A stretch of DNA of 64,000 bases from Syngnathus acus. Its lineage: Eukaryota > Chordata > Actinopteri > Syngnathiformes > Syngnathidae. Below, one piece after another: positions 14,565-36,473 of this stretch. The notes below the pieces were generated by a model. The model made no database searches. It was not told the origin of the DNA and saw only the letters and a list, made by a program, of their open reading frames with translations. Position numbers and translations under genes: made by a program. The stretch lies in the NCBI RefSeq assembly GCF_901709675.1, contig NC_051097.1:11970539-12034538 (forward strand), in the 5' to 3' direction. How positions within the stretch are numbered: the first letter of the stretch is position 1; each line of letters begins with the position of its first letter.

Positions 14565-14640
14565 CACATGTCAACAATCCCTTTCAGTCTTGTTTGCGAT
14601 TTAGGGCTATATAAATCAACTTGGCTTGGCTTCAAAGAAA
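14533..14640. repeat. poly(T) plus retroelement-like tail
   Basis: About 30 T residues are followed by TTTAGGGCTATATAAATC and a CTTGG-repeat. This resembles the AT-rich 3' ends of teleost non-LTR elements whose tails read TATAAATAAA plus short repeats. No ORF of the element remains. Confidence 0.45.
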
Positions 14641-15178
14641 CAAGTGAAATGAAGTTCAGGCTTTCAGTGGTGACATTTGATGGATGGCAAGGAACGTTGC
14701 GGCCACATGCCAGGCTTTGCCTGCTCCACCTTGCGGTGACAAACCTGGAAAATGTGCCCTCGTTTGAGTTCATCTGTTTGCTTTTGTCCTTTGCCTAGTG
14801 GCTCCACGTCCATTTTTGTTGGTCTTGATGTTTCCTCTTTTGCGTTTGTTGCTTTCACTCTGCTTTTTTTGCCCAGACAGCTAGGTTTGGCAAGTCAACT
14901 TTCTTCACTCAGCCTTAAATTACAGAAAGCACTCGAGTTGACAAATATTCTCGACATCTAACGTCGACGCCCAGTCGGGCAAGAAGAAAAAAAGAACAAT
15001 CATAATCATCATAATATCTAGCCGGGTGGTCAGATCGGCACGCCGGACAGCGACCGCTACGCAGGCACGCACGCACGCACGCAAATGAGTCAGCGACGTC
15101 GCCCTCGTCACGTGCTCTCGACGCGAAGCTGGCGAATGTCTTTGGGTTCGCAGGTGACGTCATCGCTTTCGTTTACTC

Positions 15179-15192
15179 GTCACCATGGCGGC
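15179..15192. promoter_or_regulatory. X-box-like RFX site near cfap53 exon 1
   Basis: GTCACCATGGCGGC resembles the RFX palindrome GTTRCCATGGNAAC in its left half and centre; the right half is weaker. It lies 65-80 bp before the donor of the presumed cfap53 first exon. The ATG inside it opens a six-codon uORF ending in TAA. Confidence 0.35.
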
Positions 15193-15810
15193 GCGGCCGA
15201 GCTAAAAGGAACTAAGGCCGGCCAGGCCACCCGCAGCCGCACCCGCAGCACGACCAGGTGAGTCTACTGGCCAGCAGCTCGTCCGAAGAAAAAACCAAGA
15301 CGTTCGCCGTGTGAAAACGAACGCGAATGCATGAATGGCGACCGAGCGTTCAGCAACAAGTGTGAAAGCCACAAAAGAGCTTGTCCGTCATGTGCGCTGC
15401 GCTGCGCTGCGCAGCGCAGCCTTCACTCAACATTTCACTGCCACAGACAGCGCGCTAGCGTAACGCCCACAAAAGGGGACCATTTTGGAAGAGTGTGTGT
15501 GTGTGTGTGTATTGCCAAGGCATGCTTGAAAAGAAAAGTTGTGACTCAGGCAGCCAACTTGAAGCGCTCGCTCACGGGATGTTGGGGCCACATTTGCTCG
15601 GTGCTGCTGTCTAAGTTGCATCTCCCCAGCTTTTTCCTTCAGACCTAATGCAGCAAGCAGCCACTCACTCGCTCACACTCTCTGTTGACATTTGAGAAGC
15701 AGGGCGGCCAGACACAAACGTCCTTGCTTCCGCCTCCTTCCAAAAGCGCCTTTGTTGTGTTTGCCCGCCGACGAGGAGACGGCCACGACGACTCTGCAGC
15801 GGGAGCCGGC

Positions 15811-16281
15811 ATGCTTCCCGCCCGACGCGCCATGCTGCTTCGCCAGAGGCAGGAAGAGGAGCGCCAGCGCGCCAGCGAATGCGCCCGCGAGCGCGAAGCG
15901 TGCCGGGTCAACAATCGCTGGCTGCTGACCAGCGAGGCTCGCAACGCGGGCCACTCCGTCCGGAGGGACGTGGATGATGTCATGATGCAGCACCGCTGCG
16001 CCGTGCACCAGCGCCAACAAAGGTGACCACCGACGTGGGCGGATTCAGGCAGAATGGGCCCGGCCTCAACTCCCCGTCCTCAGGCTGCGACAGCTTCTGG
16101 AGGACGAGGAGCGCCAGCTGGTGCTGTCGGCCCGCCTGGCGAGGGAGACGCCGTCCGAGAGACAAGCGCAGATGCGCGAGCGAGCCAAAAGTCTGCACGA
16201 CGCCAGAGAGGCGCAGCGCCGGCAAGTGGTGGCGCAAAAGCTGGACCAGCAGTTCAGGTCAGCCGCCTGCCTCCACTTCGG

Positions 16282-16319
<38 letters not shown>

Positions 16320-17809
16320 GCTGGCTGGTGCCAAGCCGCCAAGCCGCCAAGCCGCTCCTTGCCCCATTCCGTTGTGTTTGGGCCTTCAGGGAGCAGTGCC
16401 AGGAACTCCGCGAGGCGCAGAGTAAGCGGCGCTTTTTGCAGGTTTGCGAAGAGCGGGCCGCCCAGCTGCGCAGCCAGCGGGAGCTGGCCCTGGCCCGCCA
16501 GCGCGAAGACGACATGTTCCAGCAGCTGTGGCGAGCCGACGCCCACGCCAAGGAGGAGCGCGAGCGCCGCGAGGCCACCCAGGCTCGGCGCTGCGACCAG
16601 ATGCAGATGGAGTGCCTGCGCCAGCAGCTGGACGACGCCGAGAGCCTGCGGCAGAGCCGGCGCCGCGACAGGCAGGAGCAAGCGCGACAGCAGGTCCTGC
16701 AAACGTGGCCGCCGCCGTCGTGTGGTCGGGGCCACAACCTGCGCATGTGACTTGTTGCCTGCAGGAGGAGCAGACCCAGGCTCTGCAGCGGCAGGCGCAG
16801 CGCGAGCGCGGCCTGCGACACCAGGGCCAGGCGGCCCGCCGCCGCCTGCTGGACGACAGCTTGCGTCTCAAGATGGAGCGCGTGGCCAAGGAGCAGCAAG
16901 ACGAGCTCCAGCTGGACTTGGACATCCTGCGCCAGACGCTCCAGGACGAGAGTCAGGCCCAGCGGGACACGGCCGACAAGCGGGTAGGCCGCTGACAGGG
17001 CGGAACTTCTTGGCACGCTTGTGCGTCGATGAAGCATTTGCCAGCGGGGCAAATTTTTTTGTCGTTCCCCCCCCCCCGCCCCGCCTCAGGCCGACCTGAG
17101 GGACGAGCAGCTGCGCTTTCGCCAGTATTTGGCCGACCAGATGGCGGCGCGCCAAAAGGACGAGGAAGAGATGGAGCAAATGATGGGCGAGAAGATGAAA
17201 GAGACGTGGGACAGACGGGAGCGGCAGAACCGCCTGCAGCAGGACGCCAGGAACCGGCTCATGCGCGAGGTGGCCGAGTCGCACCAGCTGCAGAGCGCAC
17301 AGAAACGTAAGTGGCCCGGTTCTCCTCGCGAGCCGGAAGTTGTCGAGGCGTTCCACTTTGCTGGAGTTGGTTGCACGTGTAGAGCAACGTGAAGTTCAAC
17401 GCCGCGCCGACATCGCCGAGGAGCGAGTGGAGGTGGACGCCGCCCTGCGGGACACCAAGCAGGCCGACGAGGAGCTGTCCAAGAGGTGCGGCCGTCGTCG
17501 GCGCTCTCGTGCGCCGGCGTGAGTGACGCTTGCCTTCCCCCCCGCAGGCAGCGGCGGGCCTACGTGGCGTACCAGGCCGAGCTCCAGGCGCAGGTGGAGC
17601 AGCTCCGGCGCCAGAGGAGGGAGCGGGAGGACGAGGAGCGCAGGGAGCAGCGGCATCTGGAGCAGATGGAGCAGGAGAAGCTGGAGAGGAAGGACCGGGT
17701 TCTGGCCCGGCCCAACGACGGCATCATGCACCCCTTTCGGAAAGCGCCCGGCGCCCAGGAGCAGCGGCCCAAGGCTTTGGCGAGTCCTGGCCACTCACCC
17801 TGGCACTAA
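15811..17809 (+). CDS. cfap53: CFAP53 (CCDC11), cilia and flagella associated protein 53
   Basis: Exons: up to 16022, then 16084-16257, 16390-16693, 16765-16983, 17090-17306, 17383-17485 and 17548-17809. The chain encodes about 497 residues from the ATG at 15811. Nearly all of it is charged coiled coil rich in Glu, Arg and Gln. Family-diagnostic stretches are VVAQKLDQQFREQCQELR, the VCEERAAQ block after exon 3 and the HPFRKAPG C-terminus. CFAP53 is a ciliary axoneme and basal-body protein needed for motile cilia and left-right asymmetry. The frame is open upstream to 15649, and residues SAFVVFARRRG before the first Met resemble the VVIVRSKPP segment of the mammalian N-terminus. The true start is therefore probably in an upstream exon I could not find. 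A polyadenylation signal ATTAAA lies at 17888-17893. Synteny with myo5b is shared with human 18q21. Confidence 0.9.
16282..16326. repeat. (GGCT)n in a cfap53 intron
   Basis: About ten GGCT units lie within the intron between 16258 and 16389. Confidence 0.9.
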
Positions 17810-17961
17810 GGAAAAAGCAGCTCGAGCTCGATCTCGCCTTTGTCCTTTGCGTGCTTTTCTCACGCTGGATGAAAATAGCCAACGGTCATTAAAATCTCTC
17901 CATGAACGTGGCCCAGGTCTGCCTCACTCTGTCCTTGCGACTGAAAATTCCGCGCGCGGGG

Positions 17962-18011
17962 CCCTGCCCTGCCCTGCCCTGCCCTGCCCTGCCCTGCCCT
18001 GCCCTGCCCTG
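17962..18011. repeat. (CCCTG)n pentanucleotide repeat
   Basis: Ten perfect CCCTG units lie just downstream of the cfap53 polyadenylation signal. Confidence 0.97.
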
Positions 18012-19410
18012 CTCTTCTAGCTGGACACCATACGAACCGGCCAGGCGTGGCAATAGCGAGCGTCTGCAAATCATTGTCAATACGTTGCGATTTTTTCGTG
18101 TTCTATTTCACCACAAAAGTGACTTTGGAGCCTTTGTCCTGGCAAATGGACAGACTGAGCGTGAAAGTCGACCGACCCAAGGTATCCCTGAAACGAGAAC
18201 CGCTATTGTCTCTTTCCTAACAGTCCAAATCAGTTGGACGATGCGCGCAGATGTGGAATTGCGCGTGGATCCTGCGCAGGGCACATGTCAACCACACGGT
18301 GGCGCTGATGAGACGCTTGGCTTCAGCATGAGAGGAAAAGCAGCGCGGGCGGCGGGCTGCAATAGTTCTGGCTCGGCCGGCTGGAATGAGCTCATACCTG
18401 CGGAGGGAGTGTTCAGGGAGGAAGACTTTCGTCCTACGATCGGCTTCCCACACGCGAGACGCGTCACGCCAACGTCGAGACCACATATGAAGGAAGGAAC
18501 ATGAGCGCACATTATAACCCTTACAAGAAGGTAAGCGCTCGTTTCATTCCTTATGGCTGGAAGCGATTTGAAACACAGGATCAACATTAGCGACCACACG
18601 ACGACTTTCTTAACAACAGCTCAAAAATGGCTTCAAAGTCAATAGAAATAGTCCAAATATGTTCAAACAAAATGAAGTTTAGGTTGATTTCAAATAAGAA
18701 GAACCATTAAAAAAAACACATTGGAAAGTTCGGATTAAATAAGAAAATGTTCAAGTGATTCAAATAAGGTCAAAACATAAGCGAATAAAAGATTTTCAAG
18801 AGATAAAACAACGCAGATATATAAACAAGGTCAAAGTTGTCAGTTAAGTCAACAAAAATATGATCCAAAAACAAAAATCAAGTTGAAGCTCAATAAAGTA
18901 TACATGAAAAGTTATGATTCGAACTCTCAGAATCTTACTAGGTCAAATGTTGCTGGCAAAATATATACAATATTGATACAAATATATAAAAAGTGAATCG
19001 GTTGGTTGAGTGATTTAAATACGCTCGTAATGAATGATGTATGCTTTCATCTGTTGAGGGAACTTTATTTTTTAAATTAGGATTTTAAAAGAAAAAAAGT
19101 AGGCCTGGTTGAGAATAGCTTCATATTTTTAAAAAACAAAAGTAAATGTAGAGTTACAATTTGTCACTTGATAGCAGTTTAAAAAGGTAAACAAACCGGA
19201 ATATAGAATGAAAAAGAATGAAAACTTGAAAGGTTAGTTGAGGACAGTATGAATAAAGAAAAACAAAATCAATCACTCTATCCAAAGTCAGGATAAAACT
19301 TGTTGGTTGACCGGCTTATTAAAATGACATCAAAGCAAAAGAATTGAAAACATTGAAAACGTTGACTTCGAAGCTCAAAAAAGAAGTCATTGTTGTGCCC
19401 ACCTCCGCGA

Positions 19411-19433
19411 TGACGTCACAGCACACCTCCAAT
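19411..19433 (+). promoter_or_regulatory. CRE plus CCAAT box upstream of myo5b
   Basis: TGACGTCA at 19411-19418 is followed by CCAAT at 19429-19433, about 320 bp before the myo5b ATG. This pairing is typical of TATA-less vertebrate promoters. Use by myo5b is inferred from position. Confidence 0.4.
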
Positions 19434-19752
19434 CACAATGCACGGCTGTCGAGCACCTGCGTGGCGGTCGAGCGTGCACTGCCGCTTTAAGCAATGCGCG
19501 TGCACGTCAACGAAGTCAACCCGGTGCCGTCCGCGAAAGAAACTCCGACACGGGACGGGACGGACTTTGAAGCTGACGTCAATTCAAGTCGACTCTTCTC
19601 TTTGCAAGATAAGAGCAAAGTTGGTAGGCGAGGGAGGTCAGCGCGGAAGCACCTGCCGCGATGCACCTGTCGTAAGGGAAGCGGCGGCTTCCGGGTTGGC
19701 CGCCGCGCACGCGCCTGTGGACTTTGGCGGTTGTCGAGGAGCGACAAGAAAC

Positions 19753-30469
<10,717 letters not shown>

Positions 30470-30912
30470 CCTCACTTCCCGCCCGCGGGAACACGAGGAC
30501 CAATTTTTACAGGGACCAACTTTGACCTTTATCACGAATCCACCTTTGTACTCATTTTGTAAAATACATTTGGCTTCCAGCCAGGTGGTCGGTCTGAGCG
30601 CAACTTTGTTCCCTTCTGGTTTTCCTGACGGTCAAAGAGTCCGCTGCCTCGTTCTGCCGTCTGTGCTTTCAAAATGGGATGACGCACCTCGCGGTTCGGT
30701 TTCCGCGACTCCCGAGGGACGCCGCTCGCTCGCTCGCTCGTCGACCGTATAACGACGGGCCGATCGTCTCGGCCACCCACCGCTGAATGCATTCCACTCG
30801 CTGACTGCTTTCCACTTTATTTCTATGCGCACGTAAGCGATGGCCGAGTAGGCAACGGTGACCTGCCTTGGCTCCACCCCGTCATATTGCTGCGCCGCGA
30901 TGAGTCACCATT
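30470..30912. other. convergent 3' ends of myo5b and capsl
   Basis: This 443-bp gap separates two tail-to-tail genes. On the minus strand an AATAAA (plus-strand TTTATT, 30816-30821) lies about 92 bp beyond the capsl stop. I see no canonical signal for myo5b. GCTC repeats occur near 30725. Confidence 0.65.
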
Positions 30913-32004
<1,092 letters not shown>

Positions 32005-32115
32005 TTAAAAAATCAAATTCGTCCCTTTCACTTATTAATAGAAACAAACTATTTGCATCAAGAGCGTCTCCGTTGTCAATCAGAAGCAGGGCGATGGCTT
32101 TCAAACTCTTTCTGG

Positions 32116-32116
<1 letters not shown>

Positions 32117-32165
<49 letters not shown>

Positions 32166-32270
32166 CACATATATATGTGTGTATATGTATATATACACAT
32201 ATATATGTGTGTATATATATGTATATATACACATATATATGTGTATATATATATGTATATATATCTAAAG
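32117..32270. repeat. (TA)n/(TATG) microsatellite
   Basis: About 25 TA units grade into repeated ATATATACACATATATATGT segments. These make poly-Ile-Tyr false frames on both strands. Confidence 0.97.
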
Positions 32271-32497
32271 TAAAAACAAACGGAACAAAAAAACAGCCAG
32301 GTTTTTTTTTTCCTTCCTTAGCATTGTAAAACATTTAAGCGCTGTCATGTCCCGACTAGGCTCACCTGACCGGCTCAACACGCCGGAAGACCCTCCTGCC
32401 GAGAAAAAGTCTCCAACAATCAAAAAAGAAAAGGAAAAAACCCCCACGACGAATGGTCACACCAAATGAGAGAACGTGCGCTCCCGGAAACACCGCC

Positions 32498-32511
32498 ATT
32501 GCCATGGGAAC
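32498..32511. promoter_or_regulatory. RFX X-box upstream of capsl
   Basis: ATTGCCATGGGAAC is a near-perfect match to the palindromic X-box GTTRCCATGGNAAC bound by RFX factors, which drive ciliary genes. It lies 566 bp upstream of the capsl start codon. A half site GGCAAC follows at about 32519. Confidence 0.55.
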
Positions 32512-32654
32512 CTGCCCTTGGCAACCGCCTTCCTAACCTCCCGATTGGCTGCATTTCTGCTCTTCGGAGAATGAGCGCTGATTGGACAAAAAGACAGGTA
32601 CAAACGCTCTTGAAACTCTACTTTAAAACCATAATGCAGAAGTGTTTGCAAACC

Positions 32655-32700
32655 ATTCATTCATCATCCGAACCGCTTATCCTCACGAGGGTTGCGTTTG
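32655..32700. repeat. terminus of an interspersed teleost repeat
   Basis: The stretch CATCCGAACCGCTTATCCTC with an ACGAGGGTTGCG end matches a short motif seen repeatedly in teleost genomes. A second copy is at 46178-46225 in this window. Only the end of the element survives. Confidence 0.55.
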
Positions 32701-32938
32701 CTAATCTTTTGTTTTTAGATTTGCAATAAATCACCTGGTCTAATATTAATGTCATTAATTAAGAACATTTTGGTATATTTTAATTAATTTCAGGGGGGGG
32801 GAATTCAAAAACATACCGTGAGTAGTTTCTCGATACAGGATTGTTTCATTTGCTAATAAAAATAACTTGGAATGGAACTGCGACGTTTGATAATTTTCTC
32901 GTGACCGAGGAAGAAACCGGAAGCGATTTAGTTATTCT

Positions 32939-33001
32939 GTAGGTGGCGGTAATACACCGGAAAGGTGTCTAATCCGCCATTTAAACCCTAAAGAAGAAGG
33001 A
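32939..33001. repeat. nested hairpin element ending in AAGAAGAAG
   Basis: GGCGG-TAAT-ACACC-GGAAA-GGTGT-CTAAT-CCGCC forms a nested stem, followed by AAGAAGAAG. A related copy is at 63067-63128. Both sit just upstream of likely transcription starts. I know this shape as a recurrent fish motif but cannot name a family. Confidence 0.6.
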
Positions 33002-33112
33002 CCCAACCGGAAGCAGAAGTGACGACTGAGAATTAAGATGGCGGCCGGCTGAAGTCGCACACTTTCTTGCTGTATTCGCAGCCAAAGCCGAACTGGAGTT
33101 CGGCGGACGGAC

Positions 33113-33136
33113 ATGCGGCGGGGATGCCTCGCGTGA
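33113..33136 (+). other. uORF overlapping the fktn start codon
   Basis: An upstream ATG at 33113 opens a seven-codon frame that ends in TGA at 33134-33136, past the fktn ATG at 33124. Ribosomes that initiate here cannot reinitiate easily on fktn, so it may reduce fukutin translation. An earlier four-codon uORF starts near 33038. Confidence 0.6.
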
Positions 33137-35877
33137 ACCGGACGGCGCTACTGTGGCTGCTCGTCGCGAGCAGCCTCGTCTTTCTACTCTTTCAACTCCG
33201 CCATTACCGGACCTACGTCAGCGAGGTCAGAGGACGTCGTACAGTATCATGAAAAGCTGTTTTGTTGTTTACGCGCACTTAATTCAAGCTAGAGATTCGA
33301 AAGTTGCAATTTGGAATCATTGTTGTCGTTAAAGGAAAAATACGCGTGTTCATGACATTATGTGCTTGCCGTCGCATAATTGGACCGTAACAAAGGTCCG
33401 TAATAAACACTGAGCTCGCAAGACTAGTATTGTATTGTTTGGAGAGGAGTGCTGGTTTCAGGATTGCCCATATCGCCGACTCTTTTTGAGCACTTTTGCT
33501 CAGTATACGGTTCGCAGAATATGCTCTTGTGTCAATAAATAGAAAGGGCGTCAGCAACGAAGAAATAGTGGGCGATCCACAGTCACGGGTGCCGGCCTCG
33601 TTGTGACAAGTGACGTCTTTTACAGGCTGGCCCGCGCATCCTGAGACGTACGCCGGGTCACATGACCGCCAGCGACCTGCAGTGGGTGAGTAGGCATAGG
33701 ACAGACGCGTTCATTTTGGGTTCCCCTGAGAGTCGCTCGATCGGTGCGAATAAGAGGCGCTCAAGGTGCTTTGCTGGCTAAGTGTGCACTCATGTCCTGT
33801 CCTGTGCTGTCCTGTGCTGTGCAAAGCAAAGCGTGAAGACCTTCCTGCGTCTGTCCCGGCGTTTCCGCCTGCCGCTGTTTCTGGCCGACCCGGCCTCGCT
33901 CGGGCTGCTGGCGCGGGGCGCCTCGCCGGATCGCGAGGCTCACTGCGGCTTCTTGTGCGGCGGGCCGGGGGCGGCGTCCTTTGGCCTGCTGGCCAACGCG
34001 TGGACCTACAACGTGAGTGCCAAGTCGCGCCGACACGCCCGCCACCTCCGTCGCCCCGACTCGCCCCTTCTCTTGTGGGCAGGCCGCCTTCCTGTCGGCC
34101 GCCCAGGAGAAAGGCTTTGAGCTGCTGGAGGTGCGAGGCCCAGACCCCCGATTGGCCAGCTTGGACTTCTTGTCAGGCGAGGACATTCCCCTGCATCTCC
34201 TGCTCCGCCGGCATGGCTCCATCATCCAGGTGGGCCAGACCAAACCTTTGCGGGCGGGCGTGTCATACTTAGCTGAGCGGCTGCGAGCGGCAACATTTCG
34301 CCGCCCGATTCATTAGTCGCGAGAAAGCCATGTTTGGACTGGTGGGGCCGCATAGAACGAATTGGATGTCTCTGACTTTGGTTTCGGGAAGGCCTTGTTT
34401 GCCTTAGGCATCGAGACGAGGAGGGTCCATCCCAAAAGTGACTCGCGTGAACGGCGCCGCCTCTCTCTCTCCCTCCCTCCCTCCCTCCCTCCCTCCCTCC
34501 CTCCCTCCCTCTGTCCGGCCTTTCGCGGTCGTTGGTGCGCTCTTATATTTCTGCAGGTGCTCTTTCTAGACGAGCGCAGCGGCAAGTACTTGTTTTTCCT
34601 TTAGGTGCTCTTTCTGTACGAGCGCAGCGGCAAGTATTTGTGGCATGGGCCGCTGCGCCTCCATGCCAACGCGGACCGTGGCTTTGCGCCCTTCTCGCAG
34701 ATGGCCTTTGGACGCCACGCCGGGGCCTATGACAGGTGAGCCCGCCCGCCCGCCCGCCCGCCCGCGACGGCGCCGAGCCCGCCCGCGACGGCCCGTGACG
34801 GCCCGTGACACCGCTCTGCTGCGCCCCCCTCAGGCCGCAGCTGGTACTGACGGCGGTGGACGGTCTGGACATCGCCGTCCCTCGCAACATCTCCGGCTTC
34901 CTGGCTCAGCATCGTCGCGCTCGCTTCCTGGAGTGCCCGTACCGGGATGCGCGACGCTTCCTGCGGGTCCGACCTTTGACCTCTTGGTTCGCTCAGGCGA
35001 TGCCGACAATGACGCGTGCGTGTTTGTGCACGCGCGTGCGCAGCTCTACCCCGACGACCCGTCTCCCGAGGCGCTGGATTTTCGTAGCAAAGCCAAGTCT
35101 CTGCTCGGAGTGGCGGCCAAAACCCTTGGGCGGCTGCGCATCCCCTTCTGGATCAGCAGCGGAACCTGCTTAGGTAGCGAGACGCACGTAGCCCTCGATA
35201 CGACGTGAACCGCGCGGATCGGTCGCGCACCTTGCGGAAGCGGCTAACGTTGCGGCTGTTCCCCTCCCGCAGGCTGGTTCAGGCAGTGCGGCTTCATCAC
35301 GTACAGCCGCGACGTGGACATCGGGATTTTCATCAGCGACTTCCGCCCTGACATGGTCGCTGCCTTCCTGGATGCCGGACTGTCACTCAAGCACAAGTTT
35401 GGCAAGGTGCCCCTTTTTTCACTTGATGACTTGTTTGGAAATGTCTCCGGTGCGCACGTGGGCGTTTCTTTTGGCGGCCAGGTGGAGGACAGCCTGGAAT
35501 TGTCCTTTGTGAAGGACGGCGTGAAGCTGGACATCTTCTTCTTCTACCAGGACGGTGACCTGATCTGGAACGGCGGCACGCAGGCCAAGAGCGGCAGAAA
35601 GTTCAAGTAGGTGGGCGTTTAAACGCGGCCGCCGCGGTGCTGACAGTTCTTCTGGCGGCGCAGGTATGTGTTCCCTCGCTTCTCGCTGTGCTGGGCCGAG
35701 CTGGCGGAGGTCCGAGTGGGAGTTCCTTGCGAGACGTTGGACTACGTGATGGCCAATTACGGCCCGGCGTGGCGCGTCCCGCAGAGGATGTGGGACTGGA
35801 AGTCGTCACCCAGCAACGTCCAAGAAAATGGGCTGTGGCCTCTGGCCCAGTGGGAGGAGCTCATTCAAGTGTATTGA
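33124..35877 (+). CDS. fktn: fukutin, ribitol-phosphate transferase of dystroglycan O-mannosyl glycan
   Basis: Ten exons, 33124-33225, 33626-33685, 33827-34012, 34083-34229, 34605-34735, 34834-34966, 35044-35173, 35273-35406, 35482-35606 and 35664-35877, give 453 residues against 461 in human. The N-terminus is a Golgi type II anchor ([18 protein letters not shown]). The catalytic half contains GTCLGWFRQC, the [10 protein letters not shown] metal-binding DxD-type motif, [29 protein letters not shown] and a conserved [17 protein letters not shown] end. Fukutin adds the first ribitol-5-phosphate to the core M3 glycan of alpha-dystroglycan, before FKRP and LARGE act. Exon 5 has a duplicated acceptor just upstream, and the intron between exons 8 and 9 is a multiple of three without stops. 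AATAAA lies eight bases after the stop (35885-35890). Confidence 0.96.
34473..34511. repeat. (CTCC)n in fktn intron 4
   Basis: Ten CTCC-type units lie upstream of the duplicated exon 5 acceptors. Confidence 0.9.
34557..34652 (+). repeat. fktn: 48-bp tandem duplication of the fktn exon 5 start
   Basis: Copy 1 (34557-34604) and the start of copy 2 (34605 on) both read GTGCTCTTTCT then GAGCGCAGCGGCAAGTA. Each is preceded by an AG acceptor. Copy 1 ends in an in-frame TAG that also forms part of the second acceptor, so only the second acceptor gives full-length protein. Confidence 0.88.
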
Positions 35878-36473
35878 CACTGGAAATAAATTGAAAACAC
35901 ATACTTTTCGCCCCCCCATCATTTTGAATAAAATCTGTCCGTTTTCAAATGAAACTGCAGCTACAATTGAAGTCTGTTCAGGGAAAACCATTTTGAGAGA
36001 CGTTTGTACAATCGTGTATGTATCTAATTATAGTGTTACGATTGGCTATGTGGGAATGAAGTGGAATCGCGCCCACTACTCTGGGCAATCGGGACGCTTA
36101 GTGTTGGGGCGGAAATGGGGGGGGGGGAAAATCATCCACAAAATAATGCCGGGAAACATTAAATGGAAGTTTTCCATGAAATTCGGGTGTGGATGGGGAG
36201 GAGGGGGTTTAAAAAAAAATGGCACCCCCTCCCAAAAAAAATGAAACAAGAACCCGCTGGTCCCAAACTACGAGTACGCGGGGAATTAATTTCTGTAGGC
36301 GCGTTGCAAAACCGGGGCGTGGCTACCAGACATCCGGGCCCTTGTGAGCGTCTCGTGACCGTTCACGTGACAGGCGCCGTGACGCGTGTCAGCTGACTTG
36401 AGTGCATCGAGGACGTCGCTTGAGCTCCCCGTCCTGTGTCGTCGTCGTTACTTCGTCTCGTCTTCTTCCCACG
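35878..36473. other. fktn-atp6v1g1 intergenic region
   Basis: This stretch contains the short fktn 3' UTR, G-rich and A-rich low-complexity runs (36120, 36200) and the atp6v1g1 5' UTR. No gene is visible. Confidence 0.6.

Larger units (their letters stand above)
14126..15810. other. 3' UTR and cfap53 upstream region
   Basis: AATAAA at 14268-14273 probably ends the giant-protein transcript. A poly(T) tract with a retroelement-like tail follows. A likely non-coding first exon of cfap53 ends near 15257 (ACCAG|GTGAGT), with TGACGTCA at about 15154 and an X-box-like palindrome at 15179. A 20-bp perfect palindrome lies at 15401-15420. No other coding exon is visible. Confidence 0.6.
17810..19752. 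other. intergenic region and myo5b promoter
   Basis: The region holds the cfap53 3' UTR, a pentanucleotide repeat at 17962-18011 and then an AT-rich stretch (about 18500-19400) with no recognisable gene or element. Near 19411-19433 there is TGACGTCA followed by CCAAT, then a GC-rich stretch leading to the myo5b start codon. Confidence 0.6.

Noticed and set aside
16066-17052. Minus-strand frame of about 328 codons under cfap53
   Set aside because: Antisense of Gln/Glu/Arg coiled coil; runs straight through introns.
35314-35610. fktn exons 8 and 9 as one exon
   Set aside because: The frame is open through, but the 75-bp middle part has no counterpart in fukutin and is flanked by good GT and AG sites.
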